Under the pieces are notes generated by a model. The model was not told the DNA's origin and ran no database searches. It saw only the letters and a program-made list of their open reading frames with translations. A stretch of 64,000 bases of DNA from Pegoplata infirma (Eukaryota; Arthropoda; Insecta; Diptera; Anthomyiidae). Positions 20,345 through 32,863 of the stretch are shown one piece after another. Location: the NCBI GenBank assembly GCA_963921195.1, contig OY992540.1:176919896-176983895 (forward strand), in the 5' to 3' direction. A program made the translations under genes and the position numbers. The first letter of the stretch is position 1. Each line of letters opens with the position of its first letter.

Positions 20345-21890
20345 TTTTTAAATACAATTTTTTTATAAAAAATTTCTCATACAATTTTTCTATAGAAAAT
20401 ATGTATTCAGACAATTTTTCTTTAAAAATTTCTAAAAGTCAATTTTTCCATAGAAAATTTCTTAAAGATAATTTTTCTCTAGAAATGTCTAAAAGACAAT
20501 TTTTCTACAGAAAATTTCTGACAGACAATTTTTCCATAGATACTTTCTAAAAAAAAACAAAAAAATATCTAAAGGAAAGTGGTTTTTACGAAATATTTTA
20601 CAGAATAATTTTCTATAGAAAATTTCCCAGAAAAAAATTTCTCAAAGAAAATTTGTATGTATATAGAAAATTTCACAAGGGCACTTTTTCTACAGAAAAT
20701 AACTAAAGACAATTTTTCTATAAAAAAATTCTTATTGTCAATTTCTCTATACAAAATTTCTGAAAGATGGTTTTCTATAGTAAATTTCTGAAAGACAATT
20801 TTTCTTTAGAAAATTTTTTGAAAGACAATTTTGTTATAAAAAAATTTTCAAGCAATATTTCCATAGAAAATATCTCTAAAAACAATTTTTGTATAAAAAT
20901 TTCTCAAAGACAATTTTTCTATAGAAAATTTCTGAAAGACAATTCTTCTATAGAAAATTTCTTAAAGACAAGTTTTCTATAAAAAGTTTTTTAAATACAA
21001 TTTTTTTATAAAAAATTTCTCATACAATTTTTCTATAGAAAATATGTATTCAGATAATTTTTCTTTAAAAATTTCTAAAAGTCAATTTTTCCATAGAAAA
21101 TTTCTTAAAGATAATTTTTCTCTAGAAATGTCTAAAAGACAATTTTTCTACAGAAAATTTCTGAAAGACAATTTTTCCATAGATACTTTCTAAAAAAAAC
21201 AAAAAAATATCTAAAGAAAAGTGGTTTTTACGAAATTTTTTACAGAATAATTTTCTATAGAAAATTTCCCAGAAAAAAATTTCTCAAAGAAAATTTGTAT
21301 GTATATAGAAAATTTCACAAGGGCACTTTTTCTACAGAAAATAACTAAAGACAATTTTTCTATAAAAAAATTCTTATTGTCAATTTCTCTATACAAAATT
21401 TCTGAAAGATGGTTTTCTATAGTAAATTTCTGAAAGACAATTTTTCTTTTGAAAATTTTTTGAAAGACAATTTTGTTATAAAAATATTTTCAAGCAATAT
21501 TTCCATAGAAAATATCTCTAAAAACAATTTTTGTATAAAAATTTCTCAAAGACAATTTTTCTATAGAAAATTTCTGAAAGACAATTCTTCTATAGAAAAT
21601 TTCTTAAAGACAAGTTTTCTATAAAAAGTTTTTTAAATACAATTTTTTTATAAAAAATTTCTCATACAATTTTTCTATAGAAAATATGTATTCAGACAAT
21701 TTTTCTTTAAAAATTTCTAAAAGTCAATTTTTCCATAGAAAATTTCTTAAAGATAATTTTTCTCTAGAAATGTCTAAAAGACAATTTTTCTACAGAAAAT
21801 TTCTGAAAGACAATTTTTCCATAGATACTTTCTAAAAAAACAAAAAAATATCTAAAGAAAAGTGGTTTTTACGAAATTTTTTACAGAATA
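20345..21890. repeat. 642-bp higher-order tandem repeat, about 2.4 copies
   Basis: Landmark TTCTCATACAATTTTTCTAT recurs at about 20375, 21017 and 21659, exactly 642 bp apart, with few substitutions between copies. Each copy contains about 22 of the 29-bp units. This is a late segmental duplication within the array, ending where the array reverses. Confidence 0.9.
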
Positions 21891-24342
21891 ATTTTCTATA
21901 GAAAAACTGTCTTTTCTATAGAAAAATTATCTTTATGAAATTTTCTTTACAAAAATTGTCTTTGAAAAAGTTTCTATGAAAAATTGTCTTTCAAAAATTT
22001 TAAGACATTTTCTATAGAAAAATTGTATTTGAAAAATTTTCTGTTTAAAAATTGTCTTTGAGAATGTTTTTATAGAAAAATTGTCTTTAAGAAATTTTCT
22101 ATAGAAAAATTGTCTTTCAGAAATTTTCTATAGAAAAATTGACTTTCAGAAATGTTCTATAGAAAAATTGTCCTTGAGAAATTTTCTATAAAAAAATTTC
22201 TGTCAACAAATTCTCTTTCAGAAATTTTTTAGGGAAATTTTTTCAGAAATTTTCTACAGAAAAAATTTCCTTTTAGAAATTTTCTCTGAAAACCTGTCAT
22301 TCAGAAATTTTCTATAGAAAAATTTTCTGTAAAAAAATTGTCTCAGAAAATTTTTTTTTTCCAGAAATTTTCTATAGAAAACCTGTCTTTTAGAAATTTT
22401 ATATAGAAAAATTGTTTTTCAGAAATTTTCTGCAGAAAAATTGTCTCAGCAATTTTCTATAAAAAATTGTCTTTGAGAAAGTTTCTATAGATTTTTTTTT
22501 TTTTTTTAAATTTTCTATTAAAAAATTATCTTTAAGAAATTTTCTATATAAAAATTATATTTGGGAAATTTTCTATAGAAAAATTATTTTATTCTATTTA
22601 TTCTATTGAAGAATTGTCTTTGAGAAATTTTCTGTAGAAAAATTGTCCTTGGGAATTGTCTTTGAGAGTTTTTCTATGGAAAATTATTTTTCAAAAATAT
22701 TCTCTAGAAAAATTTCTCTCAGAAATTTTCTATAGAAATATTGTCTAAGAAATTTTCTATAGAATAATTGTCTTTGAGGATTTTTCTATGAAAATTGCCT
22801 TTCAGAAGTATTCTATAAAAAATTGTGTTTGAGAAAGTTTCCATAGAAAGATTGTGTTTCAGAAATTTTCTAGAGAAAACCTGTCTTTCAGAAATTTTAT
22901 ATAGAAAAACTGTCTTTGAAAAAGTTTCTGTAGAAAAATTGTCTTTGAGAAATATTTTATAGAAAAATTGTCTATGAGAAATATTCTATAGAAAAATTGT
23001 CTTTCAGGAACTTTCTATAAAAAATTTTCTATAGAAAAATTGTTGTTCCAAAATTTTCTATAGAAAAATTAACCTTCAAAAATTTTTTTAGAAAAATTGT
23101 CTTTCAGAAATTTTCTATAGAAAAATTGTCTTCCAGAAATTTTCTATCGAAAAATTTTCTATAGAAGAATTGTCTTTCAGAAAATTTCTACAGAAAAATT
23201 GCCTTTCAGAAATTTTCTATGAAAAATTATCTTTGTGAAATTTTCTACAGAAAAATTATCTTTTTTAATTGGTTTAAAACCAATTTTCTACAGAAAAATT
23301 GGTTTTAAAACATTTTCTATTAAAGAATTGTCTTTGAGGAATTTTCTGTAGAATAATTGTCTTTGGGAAATTTTCTATAGAAAAATTATATTTAAAAAAT
23401 TTTCTATTAAAGAATTATCTTTAAGAAATTTTTTATAGAAAAATTGCCTTTGAATTTTTTTTTATAGAAATTTTCTATAAAAAATTGGCTTGAAAAAGTT
23501 TTCTATAGAAAAATTGTCGTCAAAAACTTTCTATAGAAAAATTATCTTTCAGAAATTTTCTATAGAAAAATTGTCAACCAGAAATTTTCTATCGAAAAAT
23601 TTTCTTTCAGAAATTTTCTATAGAAAAATTGGCGTTCAGAAAGTTTCTCTAGAAAAACTGTCTTTCAGGAATTTTCTATAGAAGAATTGTCTTTGAGAAA
23701 ATTTCTATGGAAAATTTTACTTTAAGAAATTTTCTATAGGAGTATTTTCTTTCAGAAATTTTCTGTAGAAAAATTATTTCTCAGAAATTTTCTATAAAAA
23801 AATTGTCTTTGAAAAATTTTCTATAGAAAAATTGTCTATTAGAAATTTTCTATAGAAGAATTGTCTTTGAGAAATTTGTGAAAAAAATTGTCTGTTAAAA
23901 ATTTTCTATAGCAAATCTGTCTTTTAAAAATTTTTTATAGAAAAATAGTCTTTCAGAAATTTTCTATAGAAGAATTGTCTTTTAAAAAGTTTCTATAGAA
24001 AAATTGTCTGTCAGAAATTTTCTAAAGAAGAATTGTCTTTTTTTTCTATAGAGAAATTGTGTTTGAGAAAGTTTCTATAGAAAAATTTAGTTGTCACTGA
24101 TCATGCTAAGTATGTATTTTAAGCTTGTTAGTATTTATATTTTATTATAAAATTGTCCTTTATATTAAAAAAAATATTAAAAATAAATGTAATTAAAATT
24201 TATAATACTGAGCATTTTGTATGGAAGGAAATACATAAAACTATTAACTCAACCTAAAAAAAATACGTTATTTGACCAATCAAACTGTACCATTTATTTA
24301 AATATAGTGGCTAAATAAACAAAATTAAATTTGAAATTAGAT

Positions 24343-24870
24343 TGTTTTTGTCTCTCTTTGCTTTATTATACATTCGAAACCTCGTTGAAAGTACGTACTT
24401 TCATTTTGAAAACATAACCGTTCACACCCGAAAATTTTGACGGTTATCACGTTTTCGAAAATTACCGAATAAAATTTGCGAACATACCGACATTAATCGC
24501 ACACAATTAATTAATTTTCGCACTAATTTACAATAATTTATTTAAATCTTTTGATTTAATGCTATTTTTTATGAAAATATTTAAATATTTTTATTTTTGA
24601 CACTTTCTTTAATTTATTTTCTTTATGAAATTTAAGAGCTTTCGAACGTACTTTCGTTGAAAACTCATAACAAAAAGTTTTCAATTTGTATGGGAAAATA
24701 CGTACTTTCAAATGAGGTTTGAGGCGAAACCTCGTTAAACGGGCTTTCGATGCCAATGTGAATGACCTCCGTGAAATTAGCGATGTCGCTAACTTTTTTT
24801 TTTTTTTTTTTTCTTTGATTCACAGGGCGACACAGATATGTTAAATTTTGTACTACTGCTTGCATGTATT
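24343..24870. other. Junction region, probable decayed element
   Basis: CGAAACCTCGTTGAAAGTACG at 24376 and GCGAAACCTCGTTAAACG at 24723 are related words. TACGTACTTTC also occurs twice in the region. GAGGTTTGAGGCGAAACCTC is a small hairpin at about 24714. A T-run lies at 24795-24812. No gene is supported, and no TIR pair with a duplication was found. Confidence 0.4.
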
Positions 24871-27800
24871 TATGATTTCAGATTTTTGTGGAACACTTTT
24901 GTGGATGTTATGTTGATTAATCAAGATCATTACCACAAAACTGATATAACTAGGAATAAGAACCAATCTTGACAAAAAAGTAACAATAGGAAATGATAAA
25001 GGAGACTCTTACGAGTAATTTGGTGTATCACACTTATCTGGTTTTAGTTTTTTGTGGAACACTTTTATGGATTTTATCCTGACCACTCTGGGTCAGAAAC
25101 ATAAAACCGCTGTTGCTGGGGGTAAAGACCAATCTTGACAAAAATGTGACAATGGGAAATCATAGAGGAGAGCCTTACGAGTAATTTGGTGTACCACACT
25201 TATTTGGTTTCAGTTTTTTGTGGAACACTTTTATGGATTTTATCCTGACCACTCTGGGTCAGAAACATAAAACCGCTGTTGCTGGGGGTAAAGACCAATC
25301 TTGACAAAAATGTGACAATGGGAAATCATAGAGAAGACCCTAACGAGTAATTTGGTGTACCACACTTATTTGGATTCAGTTTTTTGTGGAACACTTTTAT
25401 GGATTTTATCCCGACCACTCTTGGTCAGAAACATGAAACCGCTGTTGCTGGATGTATAGACCAATCTTGACAAAAATGTGACAATGGGAAATCATAGAGG
25501 AGACCCGTACGAGTAATTTGGTGTACCACACTTATTTGGTTTCAGTTTTTTGTGGAACACTTTTATGGATTTTATCCTGACCACTCTTGGTCAGAAACAT
25601 AAAACCGCTGTTGCTAGGGGTAAAGACCCATCTTGACAAAAATGTGACAATGGGAAATCATAGAGGAGACTCTTACGAGTAATTTGGTGTACCACACTTA
25701 TTTGGTTTCGGTTTTTTATGGAACACTTTTATGGATTTTATCCTGACCACTCTTGGTCAGAAACATAAAACCGCTGTTGCTGGGGGTAAAGACCAATCTT
25801 GACAAAAATGTGACAATGGGAAATCATAGAGGAGACTCTTACGAGTAATTTGGTGTACCACACTTATTTGGTTTCGGTTTTTTATGGAACACTTTTATGG
25901 ATTTTATCCTGACCACTCTTGGTCAGAAACATAAAACCGCTGTTGCTGGGGGTAAAGACCAATCTTGACAAAAATGTGACAATGGGAAATCATAGAGGAG
26001 AGCCTTTCGAGTAATTTGGTGTACCACACTTATTTGGTTTCAGTTTTTTGTGGAACACTTTTATGGATTTTATCCTGACCACTCTGGGTCAGAAACATAA
26101 AACCGCTGTTGCTGGGGGTAAAGACCAATCTTGACAAAAATGTGACAATGGGAAATCATAGAGAAGACCCTAACGAGTAATTTGGTGTAACACACTTATC
26201 TGGGGGTCGATTCTGGTTCTGTGAAAAACGTATGAATGAAAAAATATGTCAGTTTACTTCATTGAACACTAATAGGCAAAGTGACATTATTTTTTCAGTG
26301 ATAAATTTATCACAGAAACAGAATTGGCCCTCTGGTTTCAGTTTTTTGTGGAACACTTTTATGGATTTTATCCTGACCACTCTGGGTCAGAAACATAAAA
26401 CCGCTGTTGCTGGGGGTAAGGACCAATCTTGACAAAAATGTGACAATGGGAAATCATAGAGGAGACCCTTACGAGTAATTTGGTGTACCACACTTATTTG
26501 GTTTTAGTTTTTTGTGGAACACTTTTATGGATTTTATCCTGACCACTCTTGGTCAGAAACATAAAACCGCTGTTGCTAGGGGTAAAGACCAATCTTGACA
26601 AAATGTGACAATGGGAAATCATAGAGGAGACTCTTACGAGTAATTTGGTGTACCACACTTATTTGGTTTCAGTTTTTTGTGACTCACTTTTATGGATTTT
26701 ATCCTGACCACTCTGGGTCAGAAACATAAAAACGCTGTTGCTGGGGGTAAAGACCAATCTTGACAAAAATGTGACAATGGAAAATCATAGAGGAGACCCT
26801 TACGAGTAATTTGGTGTACCACACTTATTTGGTTTCAGTTTTTTGTGGAACACTTTTATGGATTTTATCCTGACCACTCTTGGTCAGAAACATAAAACCG
26901 CTGTTGCTAGGGGTAAAGACCCATCTTGACAAAAATGTGACAATGGGAAATCATAGAGGAGACTCTTACGAGTAATTTGGTGTACCACACTTACATGGTT
27001 TCAGTTTTTTGTGGAACACTTTTATGGATTTTATCCTGACCACTCTGGGTCAGAAACATAAAACCGCTGTTGCTGGGGGTAAAGACCAATCTTGACAAAA
27101 ATGTGACAATGGAAAATCATAGAGGAGACCCTTACGAGTAATTTGGTGTACCACACTTATTTGGTTTCAGTTTTTTGTGACTCACTTTTATGGATTTTAT
27201 CCTGACCACTCTGGGTCAGAAACATAAAAACGCTGTTGCTGGGGGTAAAGACCAATCTTGACAAAAATGTGACAATGGAAAATCATAGAGGAGACCCTTA
27301 CGAGTAATTTGGTGTACCACACTTATTTGGTTTCAGTTTTTTGTGGAACACTTTTATGGATTTTATCCTGACCACTCTTGGTCAGAAACATAAAACCGCT
27401 GTTGCTAGGGGTAAGGACCCATCTTGACAAAAATGTGACAATGGGAAATCATAGAGGAGACTCTTACGAGTAATTTGGTGTACCACACTTATTTGGTTTT
27501 AGTTTTTTGTGGAACACTTTTATGGATTTTATCCTGACCACTCTGGGTCAGAAACATAAAACCGCTGTTGCTGGGGGTAAAGACCAATCTTGACAAAAAT
27601 GTGACAATGGAAAATCATATAGGAGACCCTTACGAGTAATTTGGTGTACCACACTTACATGGTTTCAGTTTTTTGTGGAACACTTTTATGGATTTTATCC
27701 TGACCACTCTTGGTCAGAAACATAAAACCGCTGTTGCTGGGGGTAAGGGCCAATCTTGACAAAAATGTGACAATGGGAAATCATAGAGGAGACTCTTACG

Positions 27801-30800
27801 AGTAATTTGGTGTACCACACTTATTTGGTTTCAGTTTTTTGTGGAACACTTTTATGGATTTTATCCTGACGACTCTTGGTCAGAAACATAAAACCGCTGT
27901 TGCTAGGGGTAAAGACCAATCTTGACAAAAATGTGACAATGGGAAATCATAGAGGAGACCCTTACGAGTAATTTGGTGTACCACACTTATTTGGTTTCAG
28001 TTTTTTGTGGAACACTTTTATGGATTTTATCCTGACCACTCTGGGTCAGAAACATAAAACCGCTGTTGCTGGGGGTAAAGACCAATCTTGACAAAAATGT
28101 GACAATGGAAAATCATAGAGGAGACCCTTACGAGTAATTTGGTTTACCACACTTATTTGGTTTCAGTTTTTTGTGGAACACTTTTATGGATTTTATCCTG
28201 ACCACTCTTGGTCAGAAACATAAAACCGCTGTTGCTGGGGGTAAAGACCAATCTTGACAAAAATGTGACAATGGAAAATCATAGAGGAGACCCTTACGAG
28301 TAATTTGGTGTACCACACTTACCTGGTTTCAGTTTTTTGTGGAACACTTTTATGGATTTTATCCTGACCACTCTTGGTCAGAAACATAAAACCGCTGTTG
28401 CTGGGGGTAAGGACCAATCTTGACAAAAATGTGACAATGGGAAATCATAGAGGAGACTCTTACGAGTAATTTGGTGTACCATACTTATCTGGTTTCAGTT
28501 TTTTGTGGAACACTTTTATGGATTTTATCCTGACCACTCTGGGTCAGAAACATAAAACCGCTGTTGCTAGGGGTAAAGACCAATCTTGACAAAAATGTGA
28601 CAATGGGAAATCATAGAGGAGACCCTTACGAGTAATTTGGTGTACCACACTTATCTGGTTTCAGTTTTTTGTGGAACACTTTTATGGATTTTATCCTGAC
28701 CACTCTTGGTCAGAAACATAAAACCGCTGTTGCTAGGGGTAAAGACCAATCTTGACAAAAATGTGACAATGGGAAATCATAGAGGAGACTCTTACGAGTA
28801 ATTTGGTGTACCACACTTATTTGGTTTCAGTTTTTTGTGGAACACTTTTATGGATTTTTTCCTGACCACTCTTGGTCAGAAACATAAAACCGCTGTTGCT
28901 AGGGGTAAAGACCCATCTTAACAAAAATGTGACAATGGGAAATCATAGAGGAGACCCGTACGAGTAATTTGGTGTACCACACTTGATTTGTTTCAGTTTT
29001 TTGTGGAACACTTTTATGGATTTTGTCCTGACCACTCTTGGTCAGAAACATAAAACCGCTGTTGCTGGGGGTATAGACCAATCTTGACAAAAATGTGACA
29101 ATGGGAAATCATAGAGGAGACCCTTACGAGTAATTTGGTGTACCACACTTATCTGGTTTCAGTTTTTTGTGGAACACTTTTATGGATTTTATCCTGACCA
29201 CTCTTGGTCAGAAACATAAAACCGCTGTTGCTAGGGGTAAAGACCAATCTTGACAAAAATGTGACAATGGGAAATCATAGAGGAGACTCTTACGAGTAAT
29301 TTTGTGTATCACACTTATTTGGTTTCAGTTTTTGGTTGAACACTTTTATGGATTTTATCCTGACCACTCTTGGTCAGAAACATAAAACCGCTGTTGCTAG
29401 GGGTAAAGACCAATCTTGACAAAAATATGACAATGGGAAATCATAGAGGAGACTCTTACGAGTAATTTGGTGTACCACACTTATTTGGTTTCAGTTTTTT
29501 GTGGAACACTTTTATGGATTTTATCCTGACCACTCTTGGTCAGAAACATAAAACCGCTGTTGCTGGGGGTAAGGACCAATCTTGACAAAAATGTGACAAT
29601 GGGAAATCATAGAGGAGACTCTTACGAGTAATTTGGTGTACCACACTTATTTGGTTTTAGTTTTTTGTGGAACACTTTTATGGATTTTATCCTGACCACT
29701 CTTGGTCAGAAACATAAAACCGCTGTTGCTAGGGGTAAAGACCAATCTTGACAAAAATGTGACAATGGAAAATCATAGAGGAGACCCTTACGAGTAATTT
29801 GGTTTACCACACTTACCTGGTTTCAGTTTTTTGTGGAACACTTTTATGGATTTTATCCTGACCACTCTTGGTCAGAAACATAAAACCGCTGTTGCTGGGG
29901 GTAAGGACCAATCTTGACAAAAATGTGACAATGGGAAATCATAGAGGAGACTCTTACGAGTAATTTGGTGTACCACACTTATTTGGTTTTAGTTTTTTGT
30001 GGAACACTTTTATGGATTTTATCCTGACCACTCTTGGTCAGAAACATAAAACCGCTGTTGCTAGGGGTAAAGACCAATCTTGACAAAAATGTGACAATGG
30101 GAAATCATAGAGGAGACTCTTACGAGTAATTTTGTGTATCACACTTATTTGGTTTCAGTTTTTTGTGGAACACTTTTATGGATTTTATCCTGACCACTCT
30201 TGGTCAGAAACATAAAACCGCTGTTGCTAGGGGTAAAGACCAATCTTGACAAAAATGTGACAATGGGAAATCATAGAGGAGACTCTTACGAGTAATTTGG
30301 TGTACCACACTTATTTGGTTTCAGTTTTTTGTGGAACACTTTTATGGATTTTATCCCGACCACTCTTGGTCAGAAACATAAAACCGCTGTTGCTGGGGGT
30401 AAAGACCAATCTTGACAAAAATGTGACAATGGAAAATCATAGAGGAGACCCTTACGAGTAATTTGGTGTACCACACTTACCTGGTTTCAGTTTTTTGTGG
30501 AACACTTTTATGGATTTTATCCTGACCACTCTTGGTCAGAAACATAAAACCGCTGTTGCTGGGGGTCAAGACCAATCTTGACAAAAATGTGACAATGGGA
30601 AATCATAGAGGAGACTCTTACGAGTAATTTGGTGTACCACACTTATTTGGTTTCAGTTTTTTGTGGAACACTTTTATGGATTTTATCCTGACCACTCTTG
30701 GTCAGAAACATAAAACCGATGTTGCTGGGGGTAAATACCAATCTTGACAAAAATATGACAATGGGAAATCATAGAGGAGACTCTTACGAGTAATTTGGTG

Positions 30801-30827
30801 TACCACATTTATTTGGTTTCAGGTTTT
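24871..30827. repeat. 166-bp satellite DNA, about 35 monomers
   Basis: The landmark TTCAGTTTTTTGTGGAACAC recurs every 166 bp (anchor bases 24879, 25045, 25211, 25377, 25543, 25709 and so on to 30820). Monomers are highly similar. They differ at a few diagnostic sites: CTCTGGGTCAG or CTCTTGGTCAG, GGGGGTAAAG or TAGGGGTAAAG, GACCCTTACGAG or GACTCTTACGAG. Each holds a CTGACC...GGTCAG dyad. Both edges are less conserved monomers. The frames at 26232-26432 and 28899-29090 are satellite translation. Confidence 0.97.
26204..26330. mobile_element. 127-bp MITE inserted in the satellite
   Basis: It interrupts one monomer. The ends GGGTCGATTCTGGTTCTGTGA and the complement of the right end GGGCCAATTCTGTTTCTGTGA are inverted repeats, and TCTGG is present on both sides (26199-26203, 26331-26335). 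Because only one monomer carries it, it arrived after the local array expansion or was never amplified. Family not recognised. Confidence 0.8.
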
Positions 30828-31093
30828 TGTCTCCGATCGGAGTAATATTTTGCATGTGAGTTACCCTTAGGGGACTGACACTTTTGGCGGGTATTAGAAT
30901 TTGATCAGAGAGAAAAGCCCAAAAACGAGCCACCCTAGTATACCCCTAAGTATACTTAGTAAATATTATGTTGCGCGTATTAGGACGCAAATCTCTTTCA
31001 AAAACGAGCCACCCTAGTATACCCCTAAGTATACTTAGTAAATATTATGTTGCGCGTATTAGGACGCAAATCTCTTTCACTCCAATAATTGAA
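30828..31093. repeat. Satellite border with a perfect 79-bp tandem duplication
   Basis: CTCCGATCGGAG, a perfect 12-bp palindrome, lies at 30831-30842. 30921-30999 and 31000-31078 are identical: AAAAACGAGCCACCCTAGTA at the start and GGACGCAAATCTCTTTC at the end. Identity over 79 bp suggests a very recent duplication. Confidence 0.85.
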
Positions 31094-32863
31094 CGACGCA
31101 CATTGGGTTCGATGGTACCCAAAATGGCGATTAATTCAGATATGCAGTAGTTTTAGAATATTATATTTTTTTATTAATGAACTAATATAAACTCGTAAAA
31201 ATACACATTTTGGAAAAAAAAAATTGGAAAAAAAAATTTTTTTTAACCTGTTAGGCGTTTTTTTGTTTTTCGCAAAAAAGGGTTATATTTCACAATTTTT
31301 GCTGTAACTTTGGAATGAAAAGCGATGAATTAATAAAAAAAAATTGGAAATTAAAGTGTATATAATGTGCTATTAAAGTAATTTAAGAAAGAATGCATAA
31401 TATGTATTTATATTATTATAAATTTTATTTTAAATCCAATTTTTATTTTTCACAAAATATCATAAATGTACAAATTTATCTGAAAAAAGTGATTTAAGGA
31501 AATATAATAGTTTTTTATTTACGAATTATCATAAATACATAAAAATACAGCATTTTAGAAAAAAAAAAAGAATTCAACAAAAATTTTTTTTTTAATCTTT
31601 TAGTCGTTTTTTTGTTTTTGGAAAAAACACGAAACCCTTGAACATGTATTAAAGCTGCAAAAAACAAATGGAGGGGACTTTTTTTTTGGCTTAAGGGGGA
31701 GGGTTTACCAGGAGACTATGGGGGACACCTTCCCCTCGCGATAAACGTTGCCAAAAAAATAGATGTCAGTTTTTTCACCTAATTAATAAAAATGTGTCAT
31801 TATTTAAATTATTTTTTCTATACACGCCCCCAAAAAGGGGCGGACCGAAAAAATTCGCTTTCCTGATCCCCTTTGGTTCAAATTCAGGTCGATGAACTTC
31901 ATATGGCATTAAAATGTTTAATTTATTGAACAAATATACAAATAATACTTGTAAAAAAAATATTTTTCTGGGGTAGTTTTAGTTCTTCAAGGGGAAACTT
32001 TTTCCCCCCTGGTCCGATTTTGCTCGTTCAAGAACTTAACCAGCATATGACCATTGTACATATTTGTGACAAACTTTAGGATTCTAGCTCTTGTTTTGTG
32101 TACTTTATGGTGTGCTCAACAACAGACGGACGGACGGACACACGGTTAGTCACAGAATGTCTTAGAATAGATCAGTGATCAATAATATACACTTTTTGGG
32201 GTCCAACACCCATATTTCGATGCGTTACATATGGAATGACAAAGTGAGTGTAAGCCCATACTGTAGTTGAAGGGTATAAACACACATATAATTGACGTGT
32301 TTAATAAATAATACCCAGACTTTATACACAAAAATGGGAATAAAAAAAAAGGGCCGGGCATTGTCCGGACTTTTTTTTCTTTTAAATAAAAGCTGATATC
32401 CTATACTTTTTTAAAATCCACAAAACTAAATCCAACTATTACTAACTTAATATTTGTGGCCCATTAAATGTGGAAAATACCCCAATTTCGGACCCTTTTT
32501 AAAAAAACTATTAAAAATGTTAAGACACAATTTTTATAAACAAAAAAAATTTTATAATTTAGTTTAATACCTGATGTTGAAGATTCCATTATAAAAGATT
32601 TTCTTTTAAAAGATTTAATACTACTAATAATCGCTTGAATTGTAAAAAATTCAAATTTTTTCAGTTTTTTTCAAAGACTGCAATAATTTGCTAACTTTGA
32701 CAGCTCACCGAATAAAAAGTAAACAACTTAGTTGATTGATTTTGACAATTAGTGGTGCAGAATTTTATCTACTTTTACCCCATACCAAATTTTATAACAA
32801 AAACTTCATTTATAAATTTCAATTAATCGCCACTTTGGTACCATTTGAACCCAATGTGCGACG
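31094..32863. mobile_element. TIR element, 1.77 kb
   Basis: The left end CGACGCACATTGGGTTC...GGTACCC...TGGCGATTAAT and the right end inverse share about 40 positions. No clear target duplication. Inside are A/T-rich spacers, a GC-rich palindromic block (CCCCAAAAAGGGG at 31827) and a DINE-like 3' region. No transposase frame. Confidence 0.65.
32105..32285 (+). mobile_element. DINE-like 3' region fragment
   Basis: GACGGACGGACGGACACACGG is followed by ATCAGTGATCAATAATATACACTTTTTGGGGTC, CATATTTCGATGCGTTACA and ACGG/ATGGAATGACAAA-like sequence, then a final AAGGGTATAAA. The same order of blocks is seen at 59297-59494. Only the 3' portion is clear here. Confidence 0.6.

Larger units (their letters stand above)
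18120..24090. repeat. 29-bp minisatellite array that reverses direction near 21900
   Basis: The unit is close to CTATAGAAAATTTCTGAAAG plus ACAATTTTT, and contains the perfect palindrome TTTTCTATAGAAAA. From about 19070 to 21900 the asymmetric spacer reads CTGAAAGACAA; from 21901 to 24090 it reads TTGTCTTTCAG. The two sides can pair into a very long imperfect hairpin. The first 200 bp carry a longer TCAGAATCTGAGA variant, present also at 34500-35550. Short frames of Lys/Phe/Ser/Asn-rich peptide in this region are translations of the repeat. Confidence 0.92.
17497..24342 (+). mobile_element. Minisatellite-bearing TIR element, copy 1 (6.8 kb, right end lost)
   Basis: It begins CACCCAAAAAATAACTAG after a TA (17495-17496). 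Unique left sequence (17497-18115) precedes a huge array of 29-bp units (18120-24090) and a unique right part (24091-24342) with GCCACTATATTTAAATAAATGG on the complement. Copy 2 at 39253-43272 has the same parts in inverted orientation. Copy 1 stops at 24342, about 150 bp short of the right TIR seen in copy 2. No transposase is present. Confidence 0.85.

Noticed and set aside
20569..21624. Repeated 61- and 71-codon frames with identical peptides
   Set aside because: They are translations of the 642-bp minisatellite duplication.
24871..30827. CRISPR-like regular repeats
   Set aside because: Monomers are adjacent with no variable spacers, 166 bp long and in a eukaryotic context: satellite DNA.
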